A program made the translations under genes and the position numbers. Of a DNA stretch of 64,000 bases, positions 39,399-50,325 are shown in pieces (the stretch's first letter is position 1; each line of letters begins with the position of its first letter). A model generated the notes under the pieces. That model did not search any database, was not told the origin of the DNA, and worked only from the letters and a program-made list of their open reading frames with translations. This stretch comes from Bradyrhizobium japonicum USDA 6 (lineage in GTDB: Bacteria; Pseudomonadota; Alphaproteobacteria; Rhizobiales; Xanthobacteraceae): positions 6,751,001 through 6,815,000 of the forward strand of contig NC_017249.1 of NCBI RefSeq assembly GCF_000284375.1. The letters run 5' to 3'.

Positions 39399-40982
39399 TT
39401 AGCCCTTGGCGATGGGCACGGCGACGAAGCGCGACTGCCCGCCGCTCTTCACGCGCATCAGGACGCTGTTCTTGTTGTCGGTCCGCGCCGTGTTGATGGC
39501 GTCGCGGACTTCGCCGGCGGTGCTCACGCTCTTGCCGCCGACTTCGAGAATGACGTCGCCTTCCTTGAAGCCGCGTTCGGCCGCGGCGCTCTTCGGATCG
39601 ACTTCGGTGACCACGACACCTTCCTTGCCGGCTCCCGCCACGGAGTCGGCGGGCGCGACGGTCATGCCGAGCTTGGGCACATCGGTGCCGCGGCTCGCAC
39701 CCTTGCCGCTATCCTTGCCGGTGTCGGCCTTGGCCTCGATCGTGTTCGGCAGCTGGCCGAGGGTGAGGTTCACGACCTTGTCCTGGCCCTTGTGCAGCAC
39801 GTTGAGCTTCACGGTCGCGCCGGGCGCCATGCCGCCGATGGTGCGGGCAAGCTCGCGGGCGTCCTTGACGGATTCGCCGTTGACCGAGGTGATCACGTCA
39901 CCGGACTCGATGCCGGCCTTCGCCGCCGGACCGTTCGCCTGCGGCTCCGCCACCAGCGCGCCTTCAGCCTTCTTCATGCCGAGGCTGTCGGCGATATCGG
40001 ACGTCACCGGCTGGATCTGAACGCCGATCCAGCCGCGGCTGACCGAACCCTTGTCCTTGAGCTGGGCCACCACGCTCTTCACGGTGCTCGCGGGAATCGA
40101 GAACGCGATGCCGACGCTGCCGCCGGAGGGCGAGTAGATCGCGGTGTTGACGCCCATCACCTCGCCGTTGGTGTCGAAAGCGGGACCACCCGAATTGCCC
40201 TTGTTCACGGGCGCATCGATCTGGATGAAATCGTCATAGGGGCCGTTGCCGATGTCGCGGCCGCTGGCCGAGACGATACCGGCGGTCACGGTTCCGCCGA
40301 GGCCGAAGGGATTGCCGACCGCGAGCACCCAGTCGCCGATCCGCGGCTTGGCGTCAGCGAGCTTCGCGAACGGGAAGTTCGAGCCGCCCTCGACCTTGAT
40401 CAGAGCGAGGTCGGTGCGCTGGTCGGTGCCGATCACCTTGGCGGTATAGGTCTTGCCGTCGTCGGTCGTGACCTCGACCTTGTCGGCCCCGTCGACCACG
40501 TGGTTGTTGGTCACGGCAAAACCGTCAGCCGAGATGAAGAAGCCGGAGCCCTGGCCCTGCACGACGCGGCCGCGACCGCCACCACCCTTCTGGCCCGGGA
40601 AACCATCCGGACCGCCGAAGCGGCGGAAGAAGCGCTCCATCGGCGAGCCCGGCTGGAACGGCGAGGAGGAATCATCGCCATCGTCGTTGCTCGCGGTCTT
40701 CTCTTTGATATTGACCTTCACCGAGATCACCGACGGTTTCACGCGCTCGACGATGTCGGCGAACCCGATCGGACGCTCAACCTTCCGGACCTCGTTGTTG
40801 ACCTGCGCATGCGCCGGGCTGGAGAACAGATCGCTCGGCGAGGTCGACGGGCTGAAGCCGTGGACGGCAATCCCGAGGCCGGCGACGACCGAGGCCATCA
40901 GCGCGATCCTCCGCGCGGAGAAAACCGACCGGCGGGGCTGCCGGTAGGACGGAAGGTTCGTGAGGTCGGGACGGTCGGTCAT
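39399..40982 (-). CDS. degP: Do/DegP-family periplasmic serine endopeptidase
   Basis: A 527-residue HtrA protease. An N-terminal membrane or signal segment (about residues 24-45) is followed by a linker rich in Asp, Ser and Gly. The trypsin-like domain has the triad His 161 (VTNNHVVDGA), Asp 191 (DLALIKV) and Ser 264 (GNSGGPAF). Two PDZ domains follow (about 295-390 and 435-520). It degrades or refolds damaged envelope proteins. GGAG precedes the chosen ATG; the longer frame lacks a good site. It lies between the cytochrome c genes and the regulator/kinase pair, in the same direction. The family assignment is firm, the DegP versus DegQ name less so. Confidence 0.92.
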   Translation of the reverse strand: MTDRPDLTNLPSYRQPRRSVFSARRIALMASVVAGLGIAVHGFSPSTSPSDLFSSPAHAQVNNEVRKVERPIGFADIVERVKPSVISVKVNIKEKTASNDDGDDSSSPFQPGSPMERFFRRFGGPDGFPGQKGGGGRGRVVQGQGSGFFISADGFAVTNNHVVDGADKVEVTTDDGKTYTAKVIGTDQRTDLALIKVEGGSNFPFAKLADAKPRIGDWVLAVGNPFGLGGTVTAGIVSASGRDIGNGPYDDFIQIDAPVNKGNSGGPAFDTNGEVMGVNTAIYSPSGGSVGIAFSIPASTVKSVVAQLKDKGSVSRGWIGVQIQPVTSDIADSLGMKKAEGALVAEPQANGPAAKAGIESGDVITSVNGESVKDARELARTIGGMAPGATVKLNVLHKGQDKVVNLTLGQLPNTIEAKADTGKDSGKGASRGTDVPKLGMTVAPADSVAGAGKEGVVVTEVDPKSAAAERGFKEGDVILEVGGKSVSTAGEVRDAINTARTDNKNSVLMRVKSGGQSRFVAVPIAKG

Positions 40983-41200
40983 GCAGGAATCTCCAAGGCC
41001 TTGAATTCTTTTGGTGCCGGATGGCAGCACGTTACGAACCTGAAGATGGGGGCTCCCGCCTTACCGTGCGCTGGCGACGGGGTTAAACTTTTGTAATGAA
41101 GGGTCGCGCCGTTGCGGCAGTTTATCGCACGCCGAAAGTGTGGCTCTACAGGAACTTAATCGAGTTCCCCTGACGAGCGCAGGGCACGCCTTTGGCGAGG

Positions 41201-42544
41201 TCAGCTCGCCCTGACGCTGACGATGAATTCGTCGACTTCACGCTTCAGGGTTTCGGCCTGCTGCGACAGATCGACGGCGGAATCGCGCGCTTCGGCCGCC
41301 ATGCGGCCGGTCTCCGCCGACGTCGAGGTGATCTGGACGATGTGGTTGGAGACGTCCAGAGTTCCATGCGCGGCATCCTGCGCGCTGCGGGTGATGTCCT
41401 GCGTGGCGTTGCGCTGCTGGGCGGTGTCGACCTCGATGCCCGACATGATCGACGAGATCTCCGACAGCGTCTTCGAGATGCCGTCGATCGCGCCGCGCGT
41501 CTCCGCGGTGATGCCCTGGATGCTGGCGACGTGCGAGGTGATCTCCTCCGTCGCCTTGCTGGTCTGGTGCGCGAGGCTCTTCACTTCGGAGGCAACCACG
41601 GCAAAGCCCTTGCCGGCGTCCCCTGCCCGCGCCGCCTCGATGGTGGCGTTGAGCGCCAGCAGGTTGGTCTGCGAGGCGATCGCCTGCACGAGTTGCACAA
41701 CCTCGCCGATCTTGTCGGCGGCATCCGACAGCGTGTGGATGGTGTCGCGGCTCTTCTCGGCCTGCGTCGCCGCGCCTTCGGCACGCTGCGTCGCGTCGGT
41801 GACGCGCCGGCTGATCGTACCGATCGAGTTCGTCATCTCCTCGGCCGAGCCCGCGACGATCTGCACGCTGGCGCTGGCCTGGTTCGCCGCGCTCGCGACC
41901 GCATTGGCCTTGGAGCTGGTGTCGTTGGCCGTCCGTGACAGCGTTTCGGCATTGCTCTTCAGGTGCACGGCCGAGGACGCCACGCTGTCGACCACACTGG
42001 CAACGAGATCGTTGAAGCGCTTGATCCGGGCGTCCAGGAAATTCGACCGCTCGGCCTGATGCTGCGCTTCGTGCAATTGCTGCTCGGTGAGGCGCCGCCG
42101 CTCCAGGCCGTTGGTCTTGAAAACCTCTAGTGCACCGGCGAGCAGGCCGATTTCGTTGGTGCCGCCGAGGCCCGGAACAGGCGTCTCGAATTTCTGATCG
42201 GCGACCTCGCGCATGGCGTGCACAATTGCCGCCAGCGGATTGAGGATGCCGTTGCGCACGGCAAACCAGGTGGTGAGGCAGATCGCAACGGCGACCACCG
42301 CGATCACGCCGCAAGCGATCAGAAAATAGGAGAATGCCAGCTGCGCCTGCTGGTAGATCAGCATTGCATGCTCGCGCGCGGGGCCGCTCAGCGCGGCGAA
42401 ATCCGACGACAGGCCGGTGATCTCGTTGTTGAGGTAGAGCACCGCGACAAAGCCGGTGCCGCCGCCGATGCCCAGCAGGAACAATAATGCAGCGACGACG
42501 GCGCCGACCAGGAAGCGGATCGTCAGATTGCTGTTCGTGAACAT
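41201..42544 (-). CDS. Methyl-accepting chemotaxis protein
   Basis: A 447-residue chemoreceptor. Two helices (about residues 9-35 and 70-93) enclose only about 35 periplasmic residues, too few for a normal sensor domain. HAMP (about 94-150) and a long coiled coil lead to the signalling tip with [20 protein letters not shown]. The short periplasmic loop suggests sensing of membrane state, or of signals through partners. No CheR-binding pentapeptide is at the C-terminus. The ATG at 42544 is preferred over a TTG 60 bases upstream. No other che genes are in the window. Confidence 0.85.
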   Translation of the reverse strand: MFTNSNLTIRFLVGAVVAALLFLLGIGGGTGFVAVLYLNNEITGLSSDFAALSGPAREHAMLIYQQAQLAFSYFLIACGVIAVVAVAICLTTWFAVRNGILNPLAAIVHAMREVADQKFETPVPGLGGTNEIGLLAGALEVFKTNGLERRRLTEQQLHEAQHQAERSNFLDARIKRFNDLVASVVDSVASSAVHLKSNAETLSRTANDTSSKANAVASAANQASASVQIVAGSAEEMTNSIGTISRRVTDATQRAEGAATQAEKSRDTIHTLSDAADKIGEVVQLVQAIASQTNLLALNATIEAARAGDAGKGFAVVASEVKSLAHQTSKATEEITSHVASIQGITAETRGAIDGISKTLSEISSIMSGIEVDTAQQRNATQDITRSAQDAAHGTLDVSNHIVQITSTSAETGRMAAEARDSAVDLSQQAETLKREVDEFIVSVRAS

Positions 42545-42672
42545 CGGCTGAGGACTCAAAAATCTGGAATCGAATTTCGCGACAAGCTTCCAGACAAAGG
42601 TCAACAGAGCATGAAACAGGCTGCGGCAGACGGCCTACGTATCATTACGTAGGCCAGGACGACTTGAAGTCG

Positions 42673-43155
42673 CTAAGACGACTTCGTCTCGTCCGACATC
42701 AAGGCGGCGAGCCGCGCCTCTTCCTCGGGCGTGAGCGGCGGAGCTGGCAGGTCTGCACCGCTTCGCGCGCGCCGGCGGATTTGCAGCCAGAGCGCCAGGC
42801 CGCCGCTGATCAGCAGCAGCGGCGCGAGCAGCCACAACAGCACGGTCTGCCGCTCGAAGCGCGGCTTGAGCAGCACGAATTCGCCATAGCGCGCGACGAG
42901 GAAGTCGAGCACCTGCGAATTGCTGTCGCCGGCCGCGATCCGCTCGCGCACCAGCAGCCGCAAATCGCGCGCCAGCGGTGCGTCGGAATCATCGATCGAC
43001 TGGTTCTGGCAGACCATGCAGCGCAGCTCGCGCGACAGGTCGCGCGCGCGCGCCTCCTTCGCGGGATCCGACATGATCTCGTCGGGCTGCACGGCGTGGG
43101 CGGCGGGCAAAGCCAGCAGCATGAGCGCAACGATCGTGACCATCATCCGCCGCAT
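42673..43155 (-). CDS. ccmH: Cytochrome c maturation thiol-reductase component CcmH (CycL)
   Basis: A 160-residue protein. A signal peptide (to about residue 21) precedes a periplasmic domain with the redox motif RCMVCQNQSI (Cys 46 and Cys 49). A membrane helix (about 104-122) and a charged tail follow. It reduces apocytochrome c or its disulfide partner so that heme can be attached. It is the last gene of cycHJKL and begins four bases after ccmF. Confidence 0.93.
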   Translation of the reverse strand: MRRMMVTIVALMLLALPAAHAVQPDEIMSDPAKEARARDLSRELRCMVCQNQSIDDSDAPLARDLRLLVRERIAAGDSNSQVLDFLVARYGEFVLLKPRFERQTVLLWLLAPLLLISGGLALWLQIRRRARSGADLPAPPLTPEEEARLAALMSDETKSS

Positions 43156-43159
43156 CGGA

Positions 43160-45139
43160 TCACTCCGCCGGCTGAAGGCGCTGCTTGGCCCGCGCCGGCT
43201 TCGGTGCGCCGACCCGCAGGCGCCGGTCGGACAGCGACAGCATGCCGCCGAAGGCCATGAGCACCGGTCCCCACCAGATCAGCAGCACCAGCGGCTTGTG
43301 ATAGATGCGCACCGCAATGGCGCCATCGGCAGTCGCGTCGCCGAGAGAAACGTAGAGTTGGCTCGCGCCGCGCGTCAGCAATGCGGCCTCGGTGGTCGAG
43401 GACCCGCGCGTCGTGAAGTTGCGCTTGGACGGCGTCATGACGCTGATCTTCTCGCCGTCGCGGCTGACGTTGAACTCGGCGATCATCTCGCGGAAGTTCG
43501 GCCCCTGACGCTGGGCCAGGCCGTCGAGCTTGAGATCATAGCCGGCGACGTGTGCCACGTCGTTCTGCTTCATGGTCGCGATATATTCGCTGTTCCAGGT
43601 GGTCTCGCAGACGATCCCGATCAGCGCGACGCCGAGGCCCGCATGGGCAAACGCCGCCCCCCAGGCCGAACGCGGCAGGCCGCGGGCCCGGTGCAGCGTC
43701 GTTGCGAACGGCAGGCGAAACAAGCCTGTCCGTTCGGACAGATCGGTCACGGCACCGGCGATGACGAAGACTCCGAGCCCAATTGCCAATGGCGCCAGCG
43801 CACTGCCACCACGGGTCCAGGCCCAGACGATGGCGATCACAACGAGCGCGGCAACGCCAGCCGCGAGCAGCCGCTGGGTGACGCCGAGCAGATCGCCGCG
43901 CTTCCACGCCAGCATCGGCCCGAACGGCACCACCAGCAGCAGCAGCGCGAACAGCGGAACGAAAGTGAGATTGTAGAAGGGCGCGCCGACCGACATCTTG
44001 AAGTCGAGCGCCTCCATCGCCAGCGGATAGAGCGTGCCGAACAGCACGACCGCGCAGGCGACGCTGAGCAGCAGATTGTTCAACACCAGCGCGCCCTCGC
44101 GCGAGATCGGCGCGAACAGGCCGCCTTGCTTCAAGGAGGTGGCACGACCCGCAAACAGCGAGAGGCTGCCGCCGATGAACAGGCAGAGGATCAGCAGAAT
44201 GAACACGCCGCGCGTGGGATCGGTGGCGAAGGCGTGCACGGAGGTGATGACGCCGGAGCGCACCAGGAAGGTGCCGAGCAGCGACAGCGAGAAGGTCAGG
44301 ATCGACAGCAGGATGGTCCAGACCTTCAGCGCGTTGCGCTTCTCCATCACCAGCGCTGAATGCAGCAGCGCCGTGCCGGCGAGCCACGGCATCAGCGAGG
44401 CGTTCTCGACCGGATCCCAGAACCACCAGCCGCCCCAGCCGAGCTCGTAATAGGCCCAGTACGAGCCCATCGCGATGCCGAGCGTCAGGAAGATCCAGGC
44501 CACCAGCGTCCACGGCCGCACCCAGCGCGCCCACGCCGCATCGATCCGCCCCTCCATCAGCGCCGCGATGGCGAAGGAGAACGAGATCGAGAAGCCGACA
44601 TAGCCGAGATAGAGCATCGGCGGATGCACGGCGAGGCCGATGTCCTGGAGCACTGGATTGAGATCGCGTCCCTCGATCGGTGGATTGGCGATGCGCAGGA
44701 ACGGGTTCGATGTCACCAGGATGAAGAGGTAGAAGGCGCTCGCGATCCAGGCCTGCACGGCCAGCACATGCGCGCGCAGCGACAGCGGCAGATTGTTGCC
44801 GAAGGCGGCGACCATTCCGCCGAACAGCGCCAGGATCGAGACCCACAACAGCATCGAGCCTTCATGGTTCCCCCACACGCCGGTGATCTTGTAGATCAGC
44901 GGCTTCATCGAATGGGAGTTCTCGTAGACGTTGGCGACGGAGAAATCCGAGTTCACGTGCAGCATCACGAGGGCGATGAACGACGCACCGACGAACAGCA
45001 GCTGCGCCAGCGCGGCGGAGCGCGCCACGTTCATCAGCGCGGCATCGCGCAAGCGTGCGCCGATCAGCGGCACGATGGACTGGATCAGCGCCAGGCCAAG
45101 GGCCAGCACCAGCGCGTAGTGTCCGGATTCCGCGATCAA
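43160..45139 (-). CDS. ccmF: Heme lyase subunit CcmF (CycK)
   Basis: A 659-residue multi-helix membrane protein. The tryptophan-rich heme-handling motif [12 protein letters not shown] is at residues 235-246, and conserved histidines flank it (HEGSMLLW near 92, HPPMLYLGY near 172). It attaches heme from CcmE to the CXXCH motif of apocytochromes c at the periplasmic face. Its start overlaps the ccmE stop by four bases. Confidence 0.95.
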   Translation of the reverse strand: MIAESGHYALVLALGLALIQSIVPLIGARLRDAALMNVARSAALAQLLFVGASFIALVMLHVNSDFSVANVYENSHSMKPLIYKITGVWGNHEGSMLLWVSILALFGGMVAAFGNNLPLSLRAHVLAVQAWIASAFYLFILVTSNPFLRIANPPIEGRDLNPVLQDIGLAVHPPMLYLGYVGFSISFSFAIAALMEGRIDAAWARWVRPWTLVAWIFLTLGIAMGSYWAYYELGWGGWWFWDPVENASLMPWLAGTALLHSALVMEKRNALKVWTILLSILTFSLSLLGTFLVRSGVITSVHAFATDPTRGVFILLILCLFIGGSLSLFAGRATSLKQGGLFAPISREGALVLNNLLLSVACAVVLFGTLYPLAMEALDFKMSVGAPFYNLTFVPLFALLLLVVPFGPMLAWKRGDLLGVTQRLLAAGVAALVVIAIVWAWTRGGSALAPLAIGLGVFVIAGAVTDLSERTGLFRLPFATTLHRARGLPRSAWGAAFAHAGLGVALIGIVCETTWNSEYIATMKQNDVAHVAGYDLKLDGLAQRQGPNFREMIAEFNVSRDGEKISVMTPSKRNFTTRGSSTTEAALLTRGASQLYVSLGDATADGAIAVRIYHKPLVLLIWWGPVLMAFGGMLSLSDRRLRVGAPKPARAKQRLQPAE

Positions 45140-45645
45140 CGCACTGCTCCCTGCGGGTTGCCCTGCGCGGTCGTCGCCGCGGGCCTGACGCTATCAGAAG
45201 CTTTGGCGCCGTAATCGTCCTTCCAATGCCCCTGCTTCTTCAGGGCATCGGCGACTTCCTTGGGCATGTAGGTCTCGTCGTGCTTGGCGAGCACGGTGTC
45301 GGCCTTGAATACGCCGTTGGCGTCGAGCGCGCCTTCGGCGACCACGCCCTGCCCTTCACGGAACAGGTCGGGCAGGATGCCCTTGTAGGCGACCGGCAGC
45401 TTGGCGCCGCCATCGGCAACCTCGAAGGTCACGGCGAGATTGTCACCGCGCTGGAGCGAGCCGGGCTGCACCAGGCCGCCGAGACGAAACCGCTTGCCGG
45501 GCTCGACGTGCTTTTCGGCGACCATCGTCGGCGTCGAGAAGAACACGATGGAGTCGCGCAGAGCGTTGAGCACAAGCGCGGCCGCAAGCGCGAGCACTGC
45601 GAGGGAGCCGCCGATGATGGTCATACGTCGCTGCTTGCGCGTCAT
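45136..45645 (-). CDS. ccmE: Heme chaperone CcmE (CycJ)
   Basis: A 169-residue periplasmic heme chaperone. One N-terminal membrane anchor (about residues 8-28) is followed by an OB-fold domain. The heme-binding His 122 and the Tyr of the HxxxY motif (HDETY, 122-126) are present. It receives heme from CcmC, not in this window, and hands it to CcmF. The start was set at the TRKQRRM segment directly before the anchor. It overlaps ccmF by four bases. Confidence 0.95.
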   Translation of the reverse strand: MTRKQRRMTIIGGSLAVLALAAALVLNALRDSIVFFSTPTMVAEKHVEPGKRFRLGGLVQPGSLQRGDNLAVTFEVADGGAKLPVAYKGILPDLFREGQGVVAEGALDANGVFKADTVLAKHDETYMPKEVADALKKQGHWKDDYGAKASDSVRPAATTAQGNPQGAVR

Positions 45646-45682
45646 GGCGTATCCGTTCTCCGCTCGCCTCGTCCCGACATCG

Positions 45683-46792
45683 TCATCCGTCGAGCCCGAG
45701 AGTCTTGAGGCCTTCGTTGAGCTGGCGCAGCCGCGCGGCGTCGTTGGCGACCGCCTGTCGGGCGTCGGTCGAAGCGCCCATTGCCCTGTCACGATCGCCC
45801 ATCACGAGATAGGCGCGCACCAGGCGCAGCCACCCCTCGACATCATCGCCGTTCTGCTTCAGCCGGGTGGCCAGGCGTTCGACCATGCCGCGCACCATCG
45901 CGTTGCGATCGCCCTCGTTCATGTCCTTGGAGGCTGCGACCGTCTCGTCCGACAGCGCCGGCATCGTAGCGCCACCGCCGCCGACCCGCGCGAGCGAAGT
46001 CTGCACCAGAGGACGCCATGGCGCATCCGCCGGCGCTTTCGCCAGCAGTGCGCGCCAGATGTTGGCGGCATCGTCCTTGCGGCCATCCTGCTCGGCGGCG
46101 AGCCCGAGGAAATAGTTCGCCTTGGGATCGTCCGCGTTCAGGCCACGCGCGCGCTCGAATTCGGTCTTGGCCTCGGCGGTCACCACGCCGCCGGCAGCAG
46201 CCGCGATCGCCTCGCCGAGATCGGCCCGGCGCTCCGAACTCTCACCATTGTAGGTGAGCGAGTTGCGATAGGCTCGCACCGCATCGTCGAAGCGGCCGAG
46301 CCGCACCAGCACCGGCGCGAGCACGTTCCAGCCACGCCCGTCGGTCGGATTCTTTTCCAGATGCTGCTCGACCTGCACGACGAGATTCTCGAGCGCCATG
46401 CCGGACCCGGCCCCGCGCTCCCGCTGCGCCAGGGGAAAGTCCTGAAGCCTGGGCGAGCCGAGCGGCATGTAGACGCCGATCGCAATGAGCGGCAGGCCGG
46501 CAAGCGCCAGCACAGCCGCCGCGCGGCGCCATTTGAGGCTCGATGTCGGTTCCGATGCGGGCTCGCTCCCGGCCGCGGCAAGCAGCCTGCGGCTGATCTC
46601 GACACGTGCGGCCTCGGCTTCCGGTGCGGCGATCAGTCCTGCGGCGAGATCACGCTCGATCTCGGCCAGCTGGTCCTTGTAGACCGCGACCTCGCTCCCC
46701 TGACTTTGCGCGCGTCCGCCGCGCCCGAGCGGAAGAAGCACGGCGAAGATCGCCGCGACCGTCATCAGCGCGAACACGAACCATAGCGTCAT
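45683..46792 (-). CDS. ccmI: Cytochrome c maturation protein CcmI (CycH)
   Basis: A 369-residue protein. Helix 1 (about residues 2-20) and helix 2 (about 85-105) flank a cytoplasmic loop with [17 protein letters not shown], typical of CcmI. The C-terminal periplasmic part has TPR-type repeats (such as [26 protein letters not shown]) that hold apocytochrome c for heme attachment. It is the first gene of the cycHJKL operon. The ATG directly before helix 1 is chosen over upstream alternatives. Confidence 0.92.
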   Translation of the reverse strand: MTLWFVFALMTVAAIFAVLLPLGRGGRAQSQGSEVAVYKDQLAEIERDLAAGLIAAPEAEAARVEISRRLLAAAGSEPASEPTSSLKWRRAAAVLALAGLPLIAIGVYMPLGSPRLQDFPLAQRERGAGSGMALENLVVQVEQHLEKNPTDGRGWNVLAPVLVRLGRFDDAVRAYRNSLTYNGESSERRADLGEAIAAAAGGVVTAEAKTEFERARGLNADDPKANYFLGLAAEQDGRKDDAANIWRALLAKAPADAPWRPLVQTSLARVGGGGATMPALSDETVAASKDMNEGDRNAMVRGMVERLATRLKQNGDDVEGWLRLVRAYLVMGDRDRAMGASTDARQAVANDAARLRQLNEGLKTLGLDG

Positions 46793-46924
46793 CTGGCAAG
46801 CTTCCGGCGGCGCGCAAACCGCGCCCATAGGTGGCTTTACACCACGGCCGGACGATGCGGCAATTGACAATTGTCAATTTGGCGCGACCGCACACAGTCC
46901 CCGAAACTGTGAAAATCCAACGGC

Positions 46925-47194
46925 TTAACGGATCTCGAAGTCCGCGCTTTGAGCGGCGTCCTCGCCGTGCCCGTTGAAGGCCCTCAGGAAGTATGTTCCC
47001 GGCTCGATTGCTTCAGGCAATTTGATGCGCAACGCCCCGACGGGAACGGGCGATGCAACCCTGGTGACGGTCTCAGGCAGTTGCCGGCCGCTTGCCTTCT
47101 CGATCAGCACCACCTTCGCGCCAACCATCAGCCTCTGATACTTGACAACGATGACGCGGTTTTCAATTTCGATGGAGCTGATAAGGGGTTTCAT
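46925..47194 (-). CDS. Hypothetical beta-rich small protein
   Basis: An 89-residue ORF with alternating strand-like segments (IENRVIVVKYQRLMVGAKVVLIE, then VGALRIKLPEAIEPGTYFLRAF, then AAQSADFEIR). The end pattern, LP--IEPGTYFLRA, resembles immunoglobulin-like or fibronectin type III folds. The start could also be 24 codons upstream. The ribosome site is weak. Function unknown. It lies between ccmI and a conserved hypothetical gene in the same direction. Confidence 0.55.
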   Translation of the reverse strand: MKPLISSIEIENRVIVVKYQRLMVGAKVVLIEKASGRQLPETVTRVASPVPVGALRIKLPEAIEPGTYFLRAFNGHGEDAAQSADFEIR

Positions 47195-47292
47195 GCGCCC
47201 ACAGATAGAAATTCCAAAAATTTGCACGGCGACCGTAGGGCCCGCCACCGGCACCGTCAACCACAAATTGTGATCACAAAAAATGCGCTTGA

Positions 47293-48696
47293 TCAGCTTG
47301 CCCGCGACGATTTGCGCTCGCCCGTGGCCGCGTTCTCCGCGGCGCGGCTCATCAGCGACGCGTAATCATCGCCGAACAGCACCTGGCAGAAGCGGATCGC
47401 GGCCCGCACCTGCTGCTGCCGATAGGTGCGGACCTTATGATCGGCCGCGCGCAGCGACTGCACCAATTGTTCCGTCGAGCGTTCGACATATTGCTGGAGA
47501 TCGGAATAGGTGCGCAGCGTCACTTCGTTGATCGCAAGTTCGCTCGCATAGTTGCGGCAGGTCGCGACGAAATCGATCAGCGCCGCGGTTTCCTCGACCT
47601 CGGTGCTGTCGATCCGCGCCCCCGGCGGAATGTCCTTCTCGGCCCGCTGGCGCAGGATGCGGCGAACCCGGCCGGGAACGCTGTCGATCTCCGATTGCAG
47701 CGCATTGGAGATGTCGGCCCGGATCGAGGTCAGCTGCTTGCCCCAGACGGAATCATTGCGCAGATCGAGCTCCGTGCGAAGACCGCGCACACCGTCATGC
47801 AGCGCCTTGAGATTATCGGCGACGTTCTCGAAATGGCCGCGCTTGATGTCCATGCGCAGGATCGAGGCAACGCAGGACAAATCATGCAGCGCGATCGTGA
47901 CGGCCACGCCGTAGGGCGTCGCTGCAACGCGGATCTCGTCGTCGGACGCGGCAATCTTGATGGCGAGGCGGATGATCTGCCACGGCGCGGTCATCCGCTG
48001 CACGACCATCGATAGCGCGAAGGGCAGCATCTGCGGCGTCTGGAGCGCGGGGATGTTGAGCGTGGACGTCACTGACGCGATCTGGGCTTCGCCGAAGGCA
48101 CGCAGGAAGCGCGGCAGCTTCTCGTTCAGCGTGGCGATGGCTTCCCGGACCTGAAGCACCGCTCCGATCGAATAGAGGTCCTCGATCACGTTGGGCGGGC
48201 CGACGCGGGCGAGCGCGCGCGACTTGTCGCCGCCGCCAGGACCTGTCAGCCCGAAGATGGCATCCGCGGCCACCGCCTGGAGTTTCGAGGCGAGGGCTTC
48301 GACCTGCCCTGCACTGTCTGAAGCCGGCATGCGCGCCAGTGCCGCCTCGAATTCGTTGACCTTGTCGGGGGCGCCATCGCGGCCGAGCCATTGCCAGATC
48401 GGATGCAGCGAGGAGCGACGGATCTGGCCGACCCTGACAGGGGCACCCGTCTCGACCAGGAACGGTTCCAGCACCTGGAACAACAGCCGCGACAGATCGT
48501 CCGTGCGCGGCGGCGCAGCCTCGTCGACTTCGGTCTTGCGGACGATCTTGCGCAGCTGCTCGAGCACGAGGGTCGCCACCGCCGTGTCCTGGCCGCGCTC
48601 GAGCGCGCGCTCGAACTCCCGCATCAGCAGCGCCTGCGACTGCGGCGGGAGCTGCGCGAGGTATTCCCTCAGCCGCTCGATCGATGTCTGGCTCAT
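47293..48696 (-). CDS. Conserved hypothetical cytoplasmic protein
   Basis: A 467-residue protein with no signal peptide and no clear membrane helix. It is mainly helical, with an N-terminal RLREYLAQLPPQSQALLMREFERALERG segment (first 20 residues of this are SIERLREYLAQLPPQSQALL). A later helical region is rich in Arg and Glu and ends in a Lys/Arg-Ser tail. The start at 48696 is chosen because the frame upstream of it reads like low-complexity leader. I do not recognise a function. It lies between the cytochrome c operon and the FeuPQ-like pair in the same direction. Confidence 0.75.
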   Translation of the reverse strand: MSQTSIERLREYLAQLPPQSQALLMREFERALERGQDTAVATLVLEQLRKIVRKTEVDEAAPPRTDDLSRLLFQVLEPFLVETGAPVRVGQIRRSSLHPIWQWLGRDGAPDKVNEFEAALARMPASDSAGQVEALASKLQAVAADAIFGLTGPGGGDKSRALARVGPPNVIEDLYSIGAVLQVREAIATLNEKLPRFLRAFGEAQIASVTSTLNIPALQTPQMLPFALSMVVQRMTAPWQIIRLAIKIAASDDEIRVAATPYGVAVTIALHDLSCVASILRMDIKRGHFENVADNLKALHDGVRGLRTELDLRNDSVWGKQLTSIRADISNALQSEIDSVPGRVRRILRQRAEKDIPPGARIDSTEVEETAALIDFVATCRNYASELAINEVTLRTYSDLQQYVERSTEQLVQSLRAADHKVRTYRQQQVRAAIRFCQVLFGDDYASLMSRAAENAATGERKSSRAS

Positions 48697-48856
48697 GCGC
48701 CCGGGTAATGCACGATAAGATGGCAGACGTGGGATGCGTCCTGCGCGATCATAGATGGGCCCACTTAAGAAGCCGTTTAGGAAGTCGCTCCGAAATAGCT
48801 CCGGTTTGGTCCCGATCGGTGCCGGACCGGCCAAATAGTCGTGCCGGAACAAAGGA

Positions 48857-50233
48857 TTATATTCCGGGGAGGACCAGCTCTGCCCGCAGGCCGCCGGTCG
48901 GGGCGCCGGCGAGCGAGAGGCTGCCGCCATAGAGCGCGGCGAGGTCGGTCACGATGGACAGGCCGAGCCCCGAGCCGGGCTTGGACTCGTCGAGCCGCTG
49001 GCCGCGCCGGGAGACCTGGGCGCGCTCGGCCTCCGACAGGCCGCGGCCATCGTCGTCGACGATGATCCGCAGGCGCGGGCCGGCGCCCGCCTGGTGCGGC
49101 GCTTCCACCAGAACCTCGATGAAGACCTGCGAGGCCGCCCATTTGCAGGCATTGTCGACGAGATTGCCGACCATCTCCTCCAGATCTTGCCGCTCGCCGC
49201 GAAATTTTGCGGACGGATCGGCCTTGGCCTCGACCAGGATGCCGCGATCGCGATGGATCTTCTCCATGGTCCGCCGAAGCGCCTCGATGGCGGGCGCGAC
49301 CTCCGTCACGGTCGCCACCACCGAGACGCGTGCCGCGATGCGCGCGCGCTCCAGATGATGGGCGACCTGGTCGCGCATCACGTCCGCCTGCTCCATCACC
49401 TTGGCCGCGAACGGATCGGCGATGTGGGCGCCGGCCTCGTTCACGATGACAGAAAGCGGCGTCTTGATCGCATGGGCGAGGTTGCCGACATGGGTGCGCG
49501 CGCGCTCGACGATCTCGCGATTGGCATCGATCAGCGCGTTGGTCTCGCGCGCCAATGGCGCGATCTCGACCGGGAATTCACCTTCGAGCCGCTCCGCCCG
49601 GCCCGAGCGGATGTCGGCGATGGACTCGGAGATGCGCTTGAGCGGCGCGAGACCGAAGCGGACCTGGAACACCGTGGTCAGCAGCAGCACGATGCCGAGC
49701 GCGGTGAAGGTGCCGCCGAGATAGTAGTCGAAGCTCCGCGTCTCGTCGAAAATCTCGGTGTCGTCGCCGGCGACGCTGACCAGGTATTTGCCGTCCGCGC
49801 CGAGATCGACCGGCCGCTCCACCATGCGGAGATTCTGCCCCTCGGGCCCGTCGACATAGGCGAGGCGAATGCCGGCAGCGGTGAGCTCGGTGCCCTGCTC
49901 CTCCAGCTTCGGCAGCTTCTTGTCCCAGAGCGAGCGCGAGGAGCGCACCTCCGGCTTCTCGGTATCGGTCCGCGTGATCTGCCAGTACCAGCCCGACAGC
50001 GGCAGCTCGAACAGGGGCTCGCCGAGCGACTGGAATTGACGGTCCGGCGGCTCGTCGGGGGTCGCGACCTCGGCGATGAGGGTGCGCAGATAGAGATTGA
50101 GCCGGCGGTCGAAGGCGCGCTCGGTGGCGCTCTTGTAGACCGACGACAGCACCACGCCGGTGATGGCCAGGATCACCACGAGCCACGCCGTCGCCGACAG
50201 GAACAGGCGGTTGGCAAGCGAGCTAGCGGGCAT
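48857..50233 (-). CDS. PhoQ/FeuQ-like sensor histidine kinase
   Basis: A 458-residue membrane kinase. Helices at about residues 10-31 and 172-192 flank a periplasmic sensor of about 140 residues. HAMP follows, then HisKA with His 254 in HVGNLAHAIKTPLSVIVNEAG. That AIKTPL form, with Ala for the usual Glu or Asp, is typical of PhoQ/FeuQ kinases. HATPase_c has NLVDNACKWA, DDDGRGLS and GSGLGLSIV. It is 92 bases behind the response regulator and surely its partner. FeuPQ in rhizobia controls envelope or osmotic functions. The identity with FeuQ is inference. Confidence 0.88.
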   Translation of the reverse strand: MPASSLANRLFLSATAWLVVILAITGVVLSSVYKSATERAFDRRLNLYLRTLIAEVATPDEPPDRQFQSLGEPLFELPLSGWYWQITRTDTEKPEVRSSRSLWDKKLPKLEEQGTELTAAGIRLAYVDGPEGQNLRMVERPVDLGADGKYLVSVAGDDTEIFDETRSFDYYLGGTFTALGIVLLLTTVFQVRFGLAPLKRISESIADIRSGRAERLEGEFPVEIAPLARETNALIDANREIVERARTHVGNLAHAIKTPLSVIVNEAGAHIADPFAAKVMEQADVMRDQVAHHLERARIAARVSVVATVTEVAPAIEALRRTMEKIHRDRGILVEAKADPSAKFRGERQDLEEMVGNLVDNACKWAASQVFIEVLVEAPHQAGAGPRLRIIVDDDGRGLSEAERAQVSRRGQRLDESKPGSGLGLSIVTDLAALYGGSLSLAGAPTGGLRAELVLPGI

Positions 50234-50325
50234 CGGAAGTATCCCGGCAGGCGCAGGGTGGCGGGGCGTCGGACGTCATGGCCGGACCAAGGCCCCTGTT
50301 CGGCCTGCCGTCAAGTCCTGACGCC

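Noticed and set aside
42920..44359. Long plus-strand frame opposite ccmH and ccmF
   Set aside because: Low-complexity Gln/Arg/His-rich shadow; the minus strand has the complete cytochrome c maturation genes.
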